The position numbers and the translations under genes are program-made. A stretch of 64,000 nucleotides of DNA from Mobilisporobacter senegalensis (GTDB taxonomy: Bacteria; Bacillota; Clostridia; Lachnospirales; Lachnospiraceae), in contig NZ_RJVG01000001.1 of assembly GCF_003752155.1 (NCBI RefSeq), positions 62,001 to 126,000 of the forward strand. Reading direction: 5' to 3'. Numbering within the stretch: position 1 is the first letter of the stretch; each line of letters opens with the position of its first letter. The notes under the pieces are model-generated. The model was not told where the DNA came from. It saw only the letters and a program-made list of their open reading frames with translations, and did not search any database. Below, one piece after another: positions 55,586 through 64,000 of this stretch.

Positions 55586-55604
55586 CACTGAGCACCTCAA
55601 TCTA

Positions 55605-56498
55605 TTATTTACGCTCAATACTTTCATGTATCGATTCTTTAAAATTCACAACTGAATATTTTGACTGTACTAAACTAATGTCTTTAATTTCTAATATCTT
55701 TATGTGATGTTCCTCATCTACTTCATAATATAAATCACCGAATATTTTACTTACCATTCCAATTTTCTTTTGCATAGCCTTAATTCCCCAGTTAAATGCC
55801 TTCGTAAAATATATTGTCCTTCCCAGACTTTCACCAATTACTCTTACCATCTCACTGGTACATACATACTCTTCATTCTGCGGATGGAAGTAACCCCATT
55901 CACTCTGGTCTATTAATAATCTTAAGAATTCACACAGATTTTCAATATATATCATACTTCTTTTGTTCTGTATGTCTGGAAAGATTGGAGTAATTTTAGC
56001 TAACTTAACTAATCTCTCAAAATTCCCTTTGCATCCATAGCCATATACCATTGGTGGTCTGACGATTGCAACTTTAAATTCATCACTATTTAGATCTATG
56101 ATCTTTTGTTCTGCTTCTAACTTTGATCTTCCATAATGTGTATTAGGTTGGGACAAAGTATCTTTTGTTATCACACTTACATTGGAACCATATACTGCTG
56201 CCGTACTCATAAAGATAAATTGTCCTACTTTACTCTTTTTTGCTTTCTTCGCGACACTAATTGCAAGATCTCTATTTACTCTGTAATATAACTGGGCATT
56301 TTGCCTGGTTTCTCTTTCATGGGCAATTCCGGCCAAATGAATGACCGTATCATACCCGGTAAAATCATACTGTTCCCATTCTTTATGTTTTACACTTATC
56401 TTATCTATTAAAAATTGTTTCTCTTCCAATTGCCCTATGTATTGTATGAAAGAATTACCTATATAACTATTCCCTCCTATAATCAAGACTTTCTTCAA
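55605..56498 (-). CDS. NAD-dependent epimerase/dehydratase (extended SDR)
   Basis: A 297-residue sugar-nucleotide SDR: IIGGNSYIGNSFIQYI as nucleotide-binding loop, HLAGIAHE, STAAVYGS, and the YGRSK pair (Tyr and Lys), RPPMVYGYG. It resembles UDP-hexose 4-epimerases and 4-ketoreductases found directly after a priming transferase. Its ATG lies 32 nt inside the upstream sugar-transferase gene, so translation is coupled. It may produce the first sugar used by that transferase. Confidence 0.88.
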   Translation of the reverse strand: MKKVLIIGGNSYIGNSFIQYIGQLEEKQFLIDKISVKHKEWEQYDFTGYDTVIHLAGIAHERETRQNAQLYYRVNRDLAISVAKKAKKSKVGQFIFMSTAAVYGSNVSVITKDTLSQPNTHYGRSKLEAEQKIIDLNSDEFKVAIVRPPMVYGYGCKGNFERLVKLAKITPIFPDIQNKRSMIYIENLCEFLRLLIDQSEWGYFHPQNEEYVCTSEMVRVIGESLGRTIYFTKAFNWGIKAMQKKIGMVSKIFGDLYYEVDEEHHIKILEIKDISLVQSKYSVVNFKESIHESIERK

Positions 56499-57084
56499 AG
56501 TTCTTCCCTTCTTTCACTCCTTCTTTCTTCCATACACTTGCAAATGTGAGAAAGAATATCTTTGCGTCGAATACAAAACTTAATCTCTTAACATATTCTC
56601 CATCCAAACATGCTTTCACATCGATTGGGATCTCATCTCTGCCATTGATCTGGGCCCATCCGGTAAGTCCCGGACGAATATCATTGGCACCATACTTGTC
56701 CCTCTCAGCAATCAGATCATATTGATTCCAGAGAGCAGGTCTTGGTCCTATAATACTCATTTCTCCAGACAGGATATTAAATATCTGTGGCAGTTCATCT
56801 AAACTTGTTTTACGAAGGAATCTTCCGATTGGAGTAATATAACTATTAGCATTCTCAAGTAAATGTGTTGGAGTATCTTTTGGTGCATCAATTCTCATAG
56901 TTCTGAATTTTAATATATAGAATTCCCTCTTTTGATTGCCAATCCTTTTTTGTCGAAAGAAAGCCGGTCCTTTTGAGGTGCACTTAATTAAAACCATAAT
57001 AATTAGAATGATCCATCCAACTATTATGATACCTATAAAAGATAGTAAAATATCAATACATCGCTTTACATACTTTTTATACAT
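56467..57084 (-). CDS. Priming undecaprenyl-phosphate sugar phosphotransferase (PglC/WcaJ catalytic-type)
   Basis: A 205-residue monotopic transferase: N-terminal re-entrant helix (CIDILLSFIGIIIVGWIILI), FFRQKRIGNQKREFYILKFRTM, SLDELPQIFNILSGEMSIIGPRP (Asp-Glu catalytic dyad) and RPGLTGWAQINGRD. It transfers a sugar 1-phosphate to the lipid carrier, starting the repeat unit. Being the first gene after a promoter at 57115-57143, it opens the polysaccharide operon. Confidence 0.93.
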   Translation of the reverse strand: MYKKYVKRCIDILLSFIGIIIVGWIILIIMVLIKCTSKGPAFFRQKRIGNQKREFYILKFRTMRIDAPKDTPTHLLENANSYITPIGRFLRKTSLDELPQIFNILSGEMSIIGPRPALWNQYDLIAERDKYGANDIRPGLTGWAQINGRDEIPIDVKACLDGEYVKRLSFVFDAKIFFLTFASVWKKEGVKEGKNFEESLDYRRE

Positions 57085-57114
57085 AACTACTCCTCTTTAG
57101 ACAATATTATAATA

Positions 57115-57143
57115 ATATTATCACAAAATCACTCTCTTTACAA
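57115..57143 (-). promoter_or_regulatory. Promoter of the polysaccharide operon
   Basis: Minus-strand TTGTAA (57138-57143) and TAATAT (57115-57120) are 17 bp apart, with a TGA just before the -10 hexamer (extended -10). The leader before the priming-transferase ATG would be about 25 nt, with AGAGGAG as ribosome binding site. Confidence 0.6.
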
Positions 57144-57241
57144 TGATAGGACTAATTTTGAGGCGACAGATTTTAGGATATATGTACCTTCATCCAACAT
57201 AAAAAAATACCAGCCAATTTTAATGTCCGTTCCCATTATTC

Positions 57242-57964
57242 TCAGTCTTCTGAATATCTTTCAAAATCAAAGTACATACACTCTGGAATATTGTTTTCAA
57301 TAATAACTTTATTTAGATTAAACCAACTAATACATCTATCAAGAATGATAGAATCACTCGTGATCACATTGCTAAATTGCTCTAATAATGAGTCTACCTG
57401 ATTCGTAACAATCGCTTCTATATCAATATCATAATGCCTCATAATTTCTATAATTTTTATCTTCAATTTTCCCGAATTAGATACCGGTGCATCAATATAG
57501 AAAACAGCCTTTTTAACTCCTTGTTTTACTAGTTCTTCTCCAATTAAGTTAATAGCTGCATTCGTTTTATCAATTAAATGATAAGTCCCTCTAAGCCCCG
57601 CCAGATCTCTAATCGTTCCATCCATGCATTTCAATATAAGTGAATTAGATAGTGCTACCTCTAAGGTGATAATTGTATTTAAACTATCTATATGAATAAT
57701 GGTATTCTTTAGCTCATTTACTATTTCTTTGGATTTTCTTCGTTCCAACATTTCTTTGGATGTCAGCCCCCTCATTAATGCCAACCTTTGTCTTGCAGAT
57801 AAGAGATAATGATCTCCTACATAGGTAGAGGCATTCTTTATGTTATAACCTCGATTTATAAGGTAAAGAATATCATGAGCTGCATTATATAGTTTATCCT
57901 TTGATTCCGGTCCAAATTCCTGAGTGTCTGATTCAATGAACCCTCTTCTACTAAATTTGCTCAT
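57242..57964 (-). CDS. DUF434-family protein
   Basis: A 240-residue cytoplasmic protein. The first 85 residues (SKDKLYNAAHDILYLINRGY, TYVGDHYLLSARQRLALMRG) match the DUF434 pattern, followed by a domain with DSLNTIITLEVALSNSLIL, GLRGTYHLIDKT and VFYIDAPVSNSGKLK, suggesting a nucleotide- or metal-binding fold with conserved Asp residues. Start 57964 with AAGGTGG 6 nt upstream is preferred to one eight codons earlier. It sits at the head of the polysaccharide operon, divergent from the polymerase gene. Function unknown. Confidence 0.8.
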   Translation of the reverse strand: MSKFSRRGFIESDTQEFGPESKDKLYNAAHDILYLINRGYNIKNASTYVGDHYLLSARQRLALMRGLTSKEMLERRKSKEIVNELKNTIIHIDSLNTIITLEVALSNSLILKCMDGTIRDLAGLRGTYHLIDKTNAAINLIGEELVKQGVKKAVFYIDAPVSNSGKLKIKIIEIMRHYDIDIEAIVTNQVDSLLEQFSNVITSDSIILDRCISWFNLNKVIIENNIPECMYFDFERYSED

Positions 57965-58011
57965 AATAATCCACCTTTCATAAACCACTAATTCAATTAT
58001 TAAACTTTCAT

Positions 58012-58080
58012 ATTATACCAAAACTTATATTGAACAATTCACATTATATAGTATAATTAATAATGCAATACTTATTAATT
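58012..58080. promoter_or_regulatory. Divergent promoter region of DUF434 and polymerase genes
   Basis: Plus strand: TTGAAC (58030-58035), 16 bp, TATAAT (58052-58057), toward the polymerase gene. Minus strand: TATAAT (58012-58017) with an upstream TGG (extended -10), toward DUF434. An inverted repeat, AATTAATAA (58055-58063) and TTATTAATT (58072-58080), covers the plus-strand start site and may be an operator. Confidence 0.55.
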
Positions 58081-58114
58081 GAATTATTAAAATACATATT
58101 TTAAAGGAGTTATT

Positions 58115-59971
58115 ATGTCTAAGAATAATCGTCATTCGAAAAATAACTCATATGCATCATCAAAGCAAATGAGTAGAAACTGGTACCTTCTTCCTATAGT
58201 TTTCATTGTTTCAATCCTTCCTTTAATCGTAAGAATGAAAGTATATAATACCGGATTATCTGGTTTTAACTGGTTTTGGAATAATGATACTCAATTTGAT
58301 TTCTTTCTATATAATAAAAGTATGGTATTTACGATAATAACTTTTATTATTACTATGTTACTTATTTGGAATATAATTAGTCATAAATTTTTTAATTCTA
58401 AAGGTATTAATATCCTTAAAGAAAATGGCATATATAAATTTACATTCTCGTTAATTCCTTTGGGTATGTATGCTTTATTAGCTTTACTTTCCACTATATT
58501 TTCAGAGTACTCATCCTTTGGTTACACAGGTATTTTTGAACAATTTGAATCAATTTTTGTTATCCTGGGCTATTGTATTTTAGTGTATTATGTATTTCTT
58601 ATTACTAACTCGGAAGAAGATATAAAACTGATTGTTAAATACCTCTTGGTAAGTATAATGATATTATGTGTACTTGGTTTAACCCAGGCTACAAGCCATG
58701 ATTTTTTTGCTTCTGATCTTGGCAAAAGATTAATTGTTCCTTCAGAACATTGGAACATTCTTGACCAATTAAAGTTTAATTTTGAAGATAATCGTGTATA
58801 TTTAACATTATATAATCCAAACTATGTCGGTTTATATACTTCATTGATATCACCTATACTTTTAGTATTATTGCTATTTACCAAACAACGTAAATTACAA
58901 ATCCTATATAGCATTGCTATTGCAGGACTAATTCTTTGTATGATTGCTTCCTCATCAAGAAATGGTTTTGTTGCATTATGTGTGTCACTTGCATTTATTC
59001 TTATTTTATTTAGAAAGCTAATAATAAAGCATTGGAAATTCTCGATTGGAATTATAAGTTTTCTAATAATAGCCTTCTTATCAATTAACGCAATTACAGG
59101 AAATGTATTTATACAAAGGCTTCACTCTATAGTTACAGACGTAAAGACCCCTGAGTATCCATTATCTTCTATTCTTACAAATGATAACAATATTGAAATA
59201 ATTTATAATAATAATAAACTATTGATACAAACAGAATTAAATGACCAAAACTTGTTCGATTTTACCTTAACTGATGAAAATGGTGATGAGATTCAAACTA
59301 CATTAGACCGATCCAGTAGTACCTATTACATCGATAATACCCGTTTTAATACAATAACATTACAACAAGCACATTTAGACTCTGTCGCTAGTTTTAATGT
59401 AATTATTGATGGAGTTAATTGGTACTTTACGAATCAACTAGGTGATAATACTTATTATTATATTAATAACTATGGGAGATTTGATAAGATAATTAATGCT
59501 GAATCAGCTATATTCACTGACTTTGAAAAGATGGGTTCTGGAAGAGGTTATATATGGTCAAGAACACTTCCTCTCTTAAAGAATCATGTACTATTAGGCT
59601 CAGGTGCTGATACTTTCTCCTTAGTATTTCCACAGAATGATTATATTGGAAGATATCATAATGATTATATTTCAAGTTTAATAACAAGACCTCACAATAT
59701 GTATTTACAAATGGCATTACAAACTGGGGTATTATCACTTATTGCTTTCTTAACATTTTACATTATGTATTTCATATCTTGCATTAGACTTTATTTTAAA
59801 AGTAATTTCGAGAATTATTATATGCAGATTGGTGCAGCAATTTTTGTTGGTACCATTGGATATATGGTATCTGGGCTCTTCAATGATTCAACAATAACAG
59901 TATCCCCAATCTTTTGGTTATTGATGGGTATGGGTATGGCTATAAACTATAAGCTAAAAAAATTTAAATAA
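58115..59971 (+). CDS. O-antigen polymerase/ligase family membrane protein (Wzy/WaaL-like)
   Basis: A 618-residue membrane protein with about 11 to 12 segments. The Wzy_C-like core has SSSRNGFVALCVSLAFILIL and, after a large extracytoplasmic loop (about 325-515, with beta-rich sequence), GSGADTFSLVFPQND and RPHNMYLQMALQTGVLSLIAF, the conserved Arg-Pro-His-Asn region. AAAGGAG lies 7 nt before the ATG. It is transcribed divergently from the main cluster, from its own promoter. It either polymerises the Wzx-exported repeat units or transfers the finished glycan to an acceptor. Confidence 0.88.
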   Translation: MSKNNRHSKNNSYASSKQMSRNWYLLPIVFIVSILPLIVRMKVYNTGLSGFNWFWNNDTQFDFFLYNKSMVFTIITFIITMLLIWNIISHKFFNSKGINILKENGIYKFTFSLIPLGMYALLALLSTIFSEYSSFGYTGIFEQFESIFVILGYCILVYYVFLITNSEEDIKLIVKYLLVSIMILCVLGLTQATSHDFFASDLGKRLIVPSEHWNILDQLKFNFEDNRVYLTLYNPNYVGLYTSLISPILLVLLLFTKQRKLQILYSIAIAGLILCMIASSSRNGFVALCVSLAFILILFRKLIIKHWKFSIGIISFLIIAFLSINAITGNVFIQRLHSIVTDVKTPEYPLSSILTNDNNIEIIYNNNKLLIQTELNDQNLFDFTLTDENGDEIQTTLDRSSSTYYIDNTRFNTITLQQAHLDSVASFNVIIDGVNWYFTNQLGDNTYYYINNYGRFDKIINAESAIFTDFEKMGSGRGYIWSRTLPLLKNHVLLGSGADTFSLVFPQNDYIGRYHNDYISSLITRPHNMYLQMALQTGVLSLIAFLTFYIMYFISCIRLYFKSNFENYYMQIGAAIFVGTIGYMVSGLFNDSTITVSPIFWLLMGMGMAINYKLKKFK

Positions 59972-59994
59972 TTAATATCTAAACGTTATTTAAT

Positions 59995-60046
59995 AAAAAC
60001 CCAGTAGCTGTTGTATTATTTGAAATACAACAGCTACTGGGTTTTT
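59995..60046. terminator. Strong bidirectional terminator
   Basis: A perfect 23-bp stem (59995-60017 with 60024-60046, core CCCAGTAGCTGTTGTATT) and 6-nt loop, with A5 on the left and T5 on the right. It separates the convergent polymerase and beta-lactamase-fold genes. Confidence 0.9.
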
Positions 60047-60090
60047 AACTCATTCATTTAAAATCATATTCCTGGCATTCTATATATACT

Positions 60091-61980
60091 CTATTTAACT
60101 TTAAAACTATTAGAATTACGAGTAATAGAATTACCATTTTTATCTGTAAATTTTACATAAATCCTTCCAGAGAAACCTTTCTTAATTGTTACAGAATCAC
60201 CTTTGGTCCATTTAGTTTTCTTTCCGTTATTCTCTAAAACATATTCAATGGCTTCTTTGCCACTTGCACCAAAATCTGCTGTAAATTTTAATGTGATTTC
60301 CGATTTAATAATAATATCTTTCGAATTCTTTTCTCCCCATTTTACAAATTTAATTTCTTCATTTTTAGAAACTATTTTTGTATTAATAGGTTCTTTTGAA
60401 ACATAACTAAAACCAGTAGTTTTCTTTATTGTTTCATTGCCTGCACCATCTGTATATCTTACATATACCCTGCCGATGAAATCATTGCTGATAGTCACAG
60501 AATTACCTGCTGTCCAAGGCCAGTTTTTACTAAAACCTTTGCCTCTTTCTACTAACATGTATTCAACATTACCTTTACCACTTATACCAAAGTCCGCACT
60601 GAATTGCAAAGTAATAGGAGTTGATGCTTTGTTTGCATATGAATTCTTCGCATTGATGTCTACAATGTTAAGGTTAGACTGATTAGAAACAACGGAACAA
60701 TTCGTTGGAGAAGTAGCATCTAATGTAAATCCCTGTGTCTTGCGAATGACTGTATTACCTAATTTATTAATATATTTTACATAGATACTTCCTTCAAAAT
60801 CCTCAGTTAAAATCAAACTATTTCCAGTTAATACATTCCAATTCACATTACTTATATTATTTATTTTATCTGATGGAGCAAATGCATATTCAATTCTCTT
60901 TAAAGAGCTAACTCCATAATCTGCAAGGAAATCAATCTTAAGTTTACCTCCAAAAATCATATCATAATCTTCATCGCCATAGATACCATTCAAGGCCAGA
61001 CTCCCCTGAGCAGTTTCAGCTTGAAGCTTCGTAAGATTTTTACTCTCAACTATATTTGATATTGTTGTATTACCAGTTAATATATCAATATTAGAACCTG
61101 CATAAGAATATGGCTCTTGATCAACAGTAATTTCTTTTCCATCACTTACCATTGTAATAGTACCGGATATATCAGTACGATAAATATTGGTCTTCTCCAA
61201 TTTCTTCAAGGTAGTTATTCTAGGAAACTCGGCTCTGTTATCCCTGCCACAAGATATAACTGAGATAGATGGATCCACTGCATCTAAAAAAGCTTGAGTG
61301 GTAGAGGTTAATGCGCTATGATGCCCAACCTTTAATACATCTGATTTTAGATTGTGTCCTTTAGCAATCATCTCTTTTTCTGAAACACTTTCAGCATCTC
61401 CTGTAAATAGAAATGAATTTTCTCCATTGACAACTCTTACGACGATTGAATTGTCATTATAGCTTGCATAATTCGTGTTATTTGGTGCTACATATGTTAT
61501 TGTGGTTGAGCCAAACTGAAATGATTTACCCATCACAGGTCTTACTATATTAACCTTCTTATTTAATATTACATTATTAAAATCATAATAGGATTGGTGA
61601 GGAAAAGTAGTATTAGTCATTATCAAATTTTCTACTTCAAAATTCTTTAATACATTAATCAATCCTCCTATATGATCTTCATGTTGATGAGTTGCTAATA
61701 CATATTCTAGTTTTTTAACTCCCCTGGCTCTTAGGTATGCATTGAGTGTTGGTCCTGCAGCTACTGGCCCTCCATCTATTAACATATATTTCCCATTGCT
61801 CTCAAGTAATGCACCATCGCCTTGTCCAACATCGATAAAGGATACTTTTAAGTTATCCCCTGATTCAGCCTTTGTAGCCATAGGGCTAAAAAAAGATACT
61901 ATTAAAATGAAAGTAATGAATAAGGATTTTAGTGTTCTAACTAGTTTCTTTGGATTCTTTTGTGTCTGTTTCTTTAGCAT
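60091..61980 (-). CDS. Secreted ComEC-like metallo-beta-lactamase protein with Ig-like repeats
   Basis: A 629-residue exported protein. A signal peptide (KSLFITFILIVSFFSPMATKA) is followed by a metallo-beta-lactamase domain (about 43-285) of the free-standing ComEC-C type: SFIDVGQGDGALL, LIDGG, THQHEDHIGG (His 98, His 100, Asp 102, His 103), LFTGDAE and LKVGHHSA. The rest (about 320-629) holds three repeats of about 105 residues, each with AD(F/Y)G-x-SG/S, IEY or VEY, a Trp-x-x-G-x-S turn, and IYVKYxDxxGN. Relatives hydrolyse nucleic acids or act in competence. Here the repeats probably bind the cell wall or matrix. Its promoter is at 62084-62112. Confidence 0.85.
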   Translation of the reverse strand: MLKKQTQKNPKKLVRTLKSLFITFILIVSFFSPMATKAESGDNLKVSFIDVGQGDGALLESNGKYMLIDGGPVAAGPTLNAYLRARGVKKLEYVLATHQHEDHIGGLINVLKNFEVENLIMTNTTFPHQSYYDFNNVILNKKVNIVRPVMGKSFQFGSTTITYVAPNNTNYASYNDNSIVVRVVNGENSFLFTGDAESVSEKEMIAKGHNLKSDVLKVGHHSALTSTTQAFLDAVDPSISVISCGRDNRAEFPRITTLKKLEKTNIYRTDISGTITMVSDGKEITVDQEPYSYAGSNIDILTGNTTISNIVESKNLTKLQAETAQGSLALNGIYGDEDYDMIFGGKLKIDFLADYGVSSLKRIEYAFAPSDKINNISNVNWNVLTGNSLILTEDFEGSIYVKYINKLGNTVIRKTQGFTLDATSPTNCSVVSNQSNLNIVDINAKNSYANKASTPITLQFSADFGISGKGNVEYMLVERGKGFSKNWPWTAGNSVTISNDFIGRVYVRYTDGAGNETIKKTTGFSYVSKEPINTKIVSKNEEIKFVKWGEKNSKDIIIKSEITLKFTADFGASGKEAIEYVLENNGKKTKWTKGDSVTIKKGFSGRIYVKFTDKNGNSITRNSNSFKVK

Positions 61981-62083
61981 GGATATAAACCTAACCTTTC
62001 AAAAATTTACGCATACAGCAGAATCATCATATAATTGTTGCAAGATGATATCTCCCACATAATTATTGTCATAATATGAGTCT

Positions 62084-62112
62084 AGTATATAAATATGTTA
62101 TAAGTATGTCAA
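62084..62112 (-). promoter_or_regulatory. Promoter of the secreted beta-lactamase-fold gene
   Basis: Minus-strand TTGACA (62107-62112, perfect) and TATACT (62084-62089, five of six) with a 17-bp spacer. The leader to the ATG at 61980 is about 97 nt. Confidence 0.7.
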
Positions 62113-62402
62113 TTATATACTATATTGGGAATTGTATCAATACACAAAGCCTTCTAATATATATCATTTTTTTTGACCATTTATTTATATATTATATATA
62201 TTTAAAATAAAACTTGGAAGATGTTTTTTCTAAAGAAACGTTAGTGTCTATTCTTATTACTTAAATAATGTAATTCAATTCTTTTATCCTCAAGAAATTT
62301 TAAAATCTTCAAGAGACTATTAGAAATACTAACTATAGAAATAGCCCTAGCATCAGTAAAAGCGCATGAGTCCAATAACCCCCAACACTTGACGTAGAAC
62401 AA

Positions 62403-62431
62403 AAAAGGAATGACCTACGGTCATTCCTTTT
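62403..62431 (-). terminator. Terminator of the S-layer-like gene
   Basis: AAAAGGAATGACC (62403-62415) and GGTCATTCCTTTT (62419-62431) form a 13-bp stem with a 3-nt loop; on the minus strand the stem is followed by more T. It lies about 30 bp past the stop at 62461. Confidence 0.88.
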
Positions 62432-62460
62432 CACTCATATTACTTAAATAATTTTAAAAA

Positions 62461-64000
62461 TTATTTAACTGTAAATGATTTGTTAACTTCAACTGTTACT
62501 CTTACAGGAGTAGTTCCTTCAGTAACATCTATAGTTACTTTCTTAATATAGTGAGTCTTGTTTGATACGACTTCGTCTACTATAATTGTACCTGGATTAT
62601 CTTGCTTTTTACCATTGTAGTAGAATTCGAATGCATCATTGATATCATCACAATTAGTAGTCTTAACTTGTTTAACTTCAACTTTAGGTTGAGTATCTAC
62701 AACAACAAAACTTCTATTAAGTTTAATTGTTTTAACGCTACCATCAGTATTTAAATCTTTACTAAGAGTATTACCATCCCATTTGTATTGTGCAATCTTT
62801 AATGTAACAGAATAGTTACCTGCATCAAGATTTTTAACAGCTGGAGCACCTACTGTAACAGCAGTTTTTGAAATAGAAGTTGTTCCTACTGGTAAATCAA
62901 CTGCACCATTGCTAGCTACTACTTTATTAGTTGATACATTCTTAATTTCATAAGATACGATGTCTGCATATTGAGCAAATACACCACCTCTAAGAACTTT
63001 AACATCAGCAGTGAAAACCTTATTAGATGTAACATCATCATTAACTAATAAATCAATCTTTTCATCACTTAAGCCAAGGCTATATGAAACTGATTTATTT
63101 GTAGGTGCAGCTTGATCTTTAACAATAACTTTAAGATTTTGTACTAAGCCAGCAAATTTAACGTTATAGTTATAAGTTCCAGCTCCATCACCTGTAAAGT
63201 AACTAGTATTTAATCTGATTTCATCACTAACAACAGCCAAAGCAATATCAGGAGCATTTGAAATTGATTCTGGATCTAAGTTATCTGTTCCCCAATTACC
63301 TGCTGCAATCTTATCACCATATTGATCTTTAACTGTTGCTTTAACAGTTGCAGAATCAGCTGGAGTAGAGTTAAGTGCTAGTGTAACTGAATTCTTATCT
63401 AAGCTTAATGAAGCAGCTTTTCTCTTAGCTACAATGTTGATTGGAAGTGATAATACAACTTTATCAGCATCAACATCTTTAACAAGTACATAAGCAGTTC
63501 CTGTAGCTACAGCTGTTAAGCTAGCTTCAAGACCATTACCGTTAACTAATAATACATTTTCATTTGATGAAGATAATGAATATCCTTCAGTCACTTCATC
63601 ACCATTATTATCTTTTAAGTAAACATAAACTGATCTAGAAACAGTATCTTCAACTGCTAACTTATCGTTAAGTGTTGCAGTTGACCAATTAGAAGGTCCC
63701 TTACCTGTTTCAGCTACAGTATATTTGTATTCTTGGAAACCAGCAGCACTCTTGTCAACTGCAGTGATTGTAAGTTCAGTTTCTAATAAACCAACTTCTT
63801 TACCATCTACATAGTCATAAGTATGATATTTAGCTGTTGCTTTTGCAGTGTCACCTGTTTTGAATAAATATAATTTACTTCCTTCAGTATATCCATTAGA
63901 TGTTTCAATATTAAATTCAATCTTAGAATCTTTTACATCACCATATGGATTTTCACTTAAGATAACACCATTAGCATCTTTAGCTAATACTTTAATTTCA
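62461..64000 (-). CDS. Large secreted S-layer-like protein with Ig-like domains (partial, start outside window)
   Basis: The reading frame is open from the stop at 62461 to the window edge (at least 512 codons), so only the C-terminal part is seen. It is a string of beta-sandwich repeats rich in Thr, Val, Ala, Asn, Asp and Lys without Cys in most of the part (KVVLSLPINIVAKRKAASLS, then DKNSVTLALNSTPADSATVK and KDQYGDKI; SVSYSLGLSDEKIDLLVNDD). An Ig-like fold of the bacterial surface type (BIG-like) is the best description. Codon choice is strongly biased to GCT, GTT, ACT, GAA and AAA, unlike its neighbours, as expected for a very highly expressed gene. No sortase signal or S-layer-homology motif is seen at the C-terminus. 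Confidence 0.8.
   Translation of the reverse strand, partial: EIKVLAKDANGVILSENPYGDVKDSKIEFNIETSNGYTEGSKLYLFKTGDTAKATAKYHTYDYVDGKEVGLLETELTITAVDKSAAGFQEYKYTVAETGKGPSNWSTATLNDKLAVEDTVSRSVYVYLKDNNGDEVTEGYSLSSSNENVLLVNGNGLEASLTAVATGTAYVLVKDVDADKVVLSLPINIVAKRKAASLSLDKNSVTLALNSTPADSATVKATVKDQYGDKIAAGNWGTDNLDPESISNAPDIALAVVSDEIRLNTSYFTGDGAGTYNYNVKFAGLVQNLKVIVKDQAAPTNKSVSYSLGLSDEKIDLLVNDDVTSNKVFTADVKVLRGGVFAQYADIVSYEIKNVSTNKVVASNGAVDLPVGTTSISKTAVTVGAPAVKNLDAGNYSVTLKIAQYKWDGNTLSKDLNTDGSVKTIKLNRSFVVVDTQPKVEVKQVKTTNCDDINDAFEFYYNGKKQDNPGTIIVDEVVSNKTHYIKKVTIDVTEGTTPVRVTVEVNKSFTVK

Larger units (their letters stand above)
61981..62460. other. 480-bp intergenic region
   Basis: It holds the promoter at 62084-62112 and the terminator at 62403-62431. 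The remaining AT-rich sequence (about 62113-62400) has no ORF of note, no riboswitch motif that I recognise and no clear repeats. Confidence 0.6.

Noticed and set aside
61981-62460. Riboswitch or structured RNA in the long gap before the S-layer-like gene end
   Set aside because: No match to known motifs such as c-di-GMP, SAM or T-box signatures that I can recognise; only a promoter and a terminator are clear.
1-64000. CRISPR array, tRNA or rRNA genes, prophage or integrative element
   Set aside because: No regularly spaced short repeats, no tRNA-like cloverleaf or rRNA sequence that I recognise, and no integrase, transposase or phage genes.

Overview
The window is low-GC DNA with Gram-positive features: lipoproteins with LxxGC lipoboxes, strong AAGGAGG ribosome binding sites, YesM/YesN-type two-component pairs and binding-protein sugar transporters embedded in glycosidase operons. 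This combination suggests an anaerobic, motile clostridium, most likely a member of the Lachnospiraceae; that placement is inference from gene content, not a database match. I see no rRNA, tRNA, CRISPR array, transposase or phage genes.

Region 1 (1-8.5 kb) holds a chemoreceptor, a membrane-anchored alpha/beta hydrolase divergent from a TetR regulator, a ROK sugar kinase, and a second TetR regulator coupled to a rifampin-phosphotransferase-like (PEP-synthase-like) enzyme. Both TetR genes have twin palindromic operators in front of them.

Region 2 (8.5-27 kb) is a carbohydrate utilisation locus read on the minus strand: binding protein, two permeases, YesM-like histidine kinase, YesN-like AraC response regulator, a second chemoreceptor, a GH130 phosphorylase, a large GH106-like glycoside hydrolase, an SGNH esterase and a phosphohexomutase. 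An FAD oxidoreductase and a separate esterase lie upstream. GH130, the mutase and the GmuE-like ROK kinase together suggest beta-mannoside catabolism.

Region 3 (27-36 kb) carries two small secreted charged proteins, a Sir2 deacetylase with a DUF218 membrane protein, a toxin/immunity-like array and an old-yellow-enzyme reductase. The array has one LXG/WXG-like protein with a C-terminal Cys/His domain, followed by three tandem paralogous lipoproteins.

Region 4 (36-60 kb) is a long surface-polysaccharide cluster on the minus strand, from the priming sugar transferase (57.1 kb) to a DPM1-like glycosyltransferase (36.2 kb). It includes rfbA, rfbC, rfbB, an internally deleted rfbD, Wzm/Wzt export genes, a methyltransferase plus kinase-like pair resembling a split WbdD chain terminator, a WbsX-type protein, a GT-C-like membrane protein, a pyruvyl transferase, an F420-dehydrogenase-beta-like iron-sulfur protein and a Wzx flippase. 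A DUF434 protein and a divergent Wzy/O-antigen-ligase-like polymerase sit at its head.

Region 5 (60-64 kb) holds a secreted ComEC-like metallo-beta-lactamase protein with three C-terminal Ig-like repeats and the 3' part of a large secreted, S-layer-like protein that runs off the window edge.

The strongest leads are the toxin/lipoprotein array, which contains a relic of a second toxin 3' end, and the polysaccharide cluster with its split kinase/methyltransferase, unusual Wzm fusion and deleted rfbD.
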